DNA of 64,000 nt, taken from positions 79,932 through 143,931 of the forward strand of contig CAUYUJ010015012.1 in NCBI GenBank assembly GCA_963575745.1, given 5' to 3'. The translations under genes were made by a program, and so were the position numbers. Source of the stretch: Prorocentrum cordatum. Its lineage: Eukaryota; Sar; Dinophyceae; Prorocentrales; Prorocentraceae. The notes under the pieces are model-generated. The model was not told the origin of the DNA, did no database searches, and worked only from the letters and a program-made list of their open reading frames with translations. Positions 61,983-64,000 of this stretch are shown here, piece after piece. Position 1 is the first letter of the stretch, and each line of letters begins with the position of its first letter.

Positions 61983-64000
61983 TCAGAGAGCCGCGTCCGA
62001 CACCGCCACGATCGTTGGCTCGTCATCTCCGCCCCCGCGCAGGCGGCGCAACGTCTGTCGCAGCCTCTCCTCAGTCCACCTGCCAATTCCGACGGGCACG
62101 CCCTCCCGACGCGCCACGAAAGCTCCAACGACTTCGCCGATCAAGTCCTGCCGCTGGTTGTGCTCGGCGATGGCCAGGCGCTGCCGCCTCTCATCAGGAT
62201 CCTCCTGCCGCGCGCGATCCTCCGCAGCAGCGGCAGCGATATCCCGCGTGCTCGCGCGGCTGCCACGCTCCCCGCGCTCTTCGCCCGACGACAGGGCCGA
62301 AGCCGCACTGGGCGCGCCAGCCCCTCCAGCACCGTCGCCGCCCCCTGTCGGCGCCCTCGCGGCGACGCCATCGCTGGCGGGCACCTTGGCGGATCGCCCC
62401 TCCGCGGGCCCCCCCGCGGGCGCGCCACTCGCGCCAGCCTCGGCCGCGGGCGCCGCGCGCGGGGCCTTGCCTGCATGCCCTCCCCCCGGAGCCGCCTCTG
62501 CACGCGCCGCCCCCCCCCGCCCGCTTCCGCTGGCAGACCCAGCACCTGCTCGCGTGACGACCGCGGCCCGCCCCGCGCCCTCGCCAGTCGCGCCAGCCTC
62601 AGCCGCGGGCGCCGCACGCGGGGCCTTGCCTGCGTTCTTCTCCTTGAACACCTTCAACTTTCCCTCCGGGATGGGCCCGTCCACACGCCCATGCCAACCA
62701 TCCTTGTGCTGCTGCTTGAAATGCTGCCCGCACAGATCCCCGCATCCCTGCTTTGGCGCGCTCCGGCATTGCCCGCCAGCTCCGTCCGCCCAGGTACGAG
62801 CCATGCACTTCGCGGTGTCAATGTTTTCTGGCGTAAAGCGACGCCATTCGTCCCCCGCGAGCGACGCCCCCGCGCCTGGCTGGACTCCAGCAGGAGCCGG
62901 GTCCGCGGACGGAACGCCAGCGGCCCTGCCAGCGTCGTCGTCCTCGTCGCCCGTGCTGCCCAGAGCCGGCGGGGACAGCCCGCGCTTCTTGCCCCTGCGC
63001 AATGGCTGCTGCGGCTGCCCCGAAGCGCCGGGGTCCCCGTCGCCAGCGCCAGGATCCCCGCCACCCGCCCGACGCCGCTTGCCCGGTGGCTCGCCCCCCG
63101 ACGCCTGCTGCCCGGCGGGCGCACTCGGCGGCGCAGACGGCGCGGCAGGGGCGCTGGAAGCAGCGCCGCCGCCGCCATCGCCGCTCCCCGCAGACCCCGC
63201 CGCGCGCCCGCCTGCATGCCCGAGAGGCGCAGTCGGCGGAGCCGGCGGCGCCCCAGAGGGTCCCGCACCACCGCTGCCGCTGGCGCCCCCCGGAGACCCC
63301 GCCGCCGCGCGCCCGCCGCCTCCGCCCCGCGGACCCGCCCTGCGCACATACGCAAACACATAGGCGCCAACGTGCACCTGGTGGTCTCTGGCAATCTGCG
63401 CCCAAGTCCTGGGCTGAACAGCTTCGTCGTCGAATTTGGCGTATTCGTTCACACCCACGGCTGCACACGCATAATAATGGCCGCTCTTCGCGCTTTCGCC
63501 CTGATGCACAACGACCCCAGAGAAATCGCACTCGCACTCGGCATCCACAGGCCGCAGAATCTGAGGAAAGCGCACAGGGCGTCTGTCGTACCACTCGCTC
63601 CGATCAGCGCGCGTGACCACCCGCTCCACGGTCACGAAGAGCACCGGCGGCGATCGCTCCCAGCGATTGCCCGTATACACCCTGATGCCTTGACAGACCC
63701 CGGCCGCCTCCCTCTGCGCACGACTGAGGTGTGCGTGCGCCGGACATCCTTGACCTGGCCCGCCAATATGCCTCAATTCCAGTCGGATCAAATCCTCCAG
63801 ATCGCAGGCCCCCCGGTGGTCGGGGCCGAGCAATTCGGAAGGGACCAGCTTCAAGCGCGAATCAATCACCCCCGTGTCCGAACTTGCCCGGCACACGTCG
63901 CATCGCCTCCGCTGCCGCAACGCAATGCCGCAAACGTGCTGCTGGAGCGCAGTGCGCGCACCGTGATGCGGTGTCGGTACCTGATATCCAGCCTCGGTGA
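61983..64000 (-). CDS. USP-family ubiquitin carboxyl-terminal hydrolase, C-terminal part (5' end off window)
   Basis: Open from the window edge to TGA; no start is seen and the frame continues past 64000, so the catalytic Cys box must lie outside. Numbering from Leu at 63920: CDVC at 7-10; the His box VVVHQGESAKSGHYYACA (137-154) with catalytic His148; EYAKFDDEAV (159-168) with the third catalytic acid; AYVFAYVR (186-193) closes the USP fold. It should remove ubiquitin from proteins. After a Gly/Ala/Pro-rich linker with basic stretches (KRRR 281-284, RRGKKR 308-313; possible nuclear signals), residues 372-412 form a Cys/His-rich unit (C372, C385, C393, C397, H400) that may bind zinc. The tail repeats AGKAPRAAPAAEAGA twice and ends with a charged, probably helical region (QEDPDERRQRLAIAEHNQRQ). 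GC is far higher than in the mosaic. Introns are possible. Confidence 0.8.
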   Translation of the reverse strand, partial: TEAGYQVPTPHHGARTALQQHVCGIALRQRRRCDVCRASSDTGVIDSRLKLVPSELLGPDHRGACDLEDLIRLELRHIGGPGQGCPAHAHLSRAQREAAGVCQGIRVYTGNRWERSPPVLFVTVERVVTRADRSEWYDRRPVRFPQILRPVDAECECDFSGVVVHQGESAKSGHYYACAAVGVNEYAKFDDEAVQPRTWAQIARDHQVHVGAYVFAYVRRAGPRGGGGGRAAAGSPGGASGSGGAGPSGAPPAPPTAPLGHAGGRAAGSAGSGDGGGGAASSAPAAPSAPPSAPAGQQASGGEPPGKRRRAGGGDPGAGDGDPGASGQPQQPLRRGKKRGLSPPALGSTGDEDDDAGRAAGVPSADPAPAGVQPGAGASLAGDEWRRFTPENIDTAKCMARTWADGAGGQCRSAPKQGCGDLCGQHFKQQHKDGWHGRVDGPIPEGKLKVFKEKNAGKAPRAAPAAEAGATGEGAGRAAVVTRAGAGSASGSGRGGAARAEAAPGGGHAGKAPRAAPAAEAGASGAPAGGPAEGRSAKVPASDGVAARAPTGGGDGAGGAGAPSAASALSSGEERGERGSRASTRDIAAAAAEDRARQEDPDERRQRLAIAEHNQRQDLIGEVVGAFVARREGVPVGIGRWTEERLRQTLRRLRGGGDDEPTIVAVSDAAL

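Overview
The window looks like nuclear DNA from a repeat-laden eukaryote, most probably a dinoflagellate-type alga. I infer this from the style of the sequence, not from a marker gene. There are no operons, ribosome binding sites or dense bacterial-style ORFs. There are huge arrays of simple repeats (ATG, GGA, TATG, CA), many families of short foldback or terminal-inverted-repeat elements, a non-LTR retrotransposon, and one high-GC gene ending in an extended low-complexity tail. I saw no rRNA, tRNA, spliced-leader gene, CRISPR array or centromere/telomere signature.

Layout. 1-25 kb is a patchwork of minisatellites (90, 82, 76, 376, 12 and 150 bp units), purine-strand GGA microsatellites, a CCAAGAGG-rich interspersed family, and MITE-like elements. 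Three copies of one MITE family have TTAAGTCGGGC-type ends and exact to degraded 8 bp target duplications; a second family has ~41 bp TIRs and a 5 bp duplication. 25.3-50.6 kb and 56.8-59.1 kb form one modular mosaic. It contains a ~175 bp satellite in two diverged forms, a conserved hairpin present about 30 times, and several other modules that repeatedly meet at a shared CTCGTAGAGCT junction; in 36-42 kb these make a 1.1-1.4 kb higher-order repeat. 50,654-56,747 is a full-length 6.1 kb LINE on the minus strand, inserted into the loop of one hairpin with a 12 bp target duplication. 59.4-61.85 kb is a CA-rich higher-order repeat (~610 bp). 61,983-64,000 is the 3' part of a minus-strand gene for a USP-family deubiquitinase that runs off the window.

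The LINE is the most informative object. It reads ORF1 (coiled-coil protein), then a single in-frame TGA, then an APE-type endonuclease plus reverse transcriptase, then a short third ORF in another frame. That third ORF carries a ribonuclease H domain whose halves are in swapped order (circularly permuted): the C-terminal catalytic half comes first and the N-terminal half second, with all four acidic residues and the histidine present. The reverse transcriptase has YADN instead of YADD and carries an in-frame 10-residue minisatellite downstream. The second strong signal is the mosaic hairpin: its stem exists in two compensated states (GGTAA/TTACC and GGTGA/TCACC) around a constant loop, which points to selection on, or copying through, the folded form.

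Apart from the LINE and the USP gene I could not recognise any protein-coding gene. Most long open frames here are by-products of triplet-period repeats or GC-rich DNA. Repeat counts and boundaries were made by eye and are approximate.
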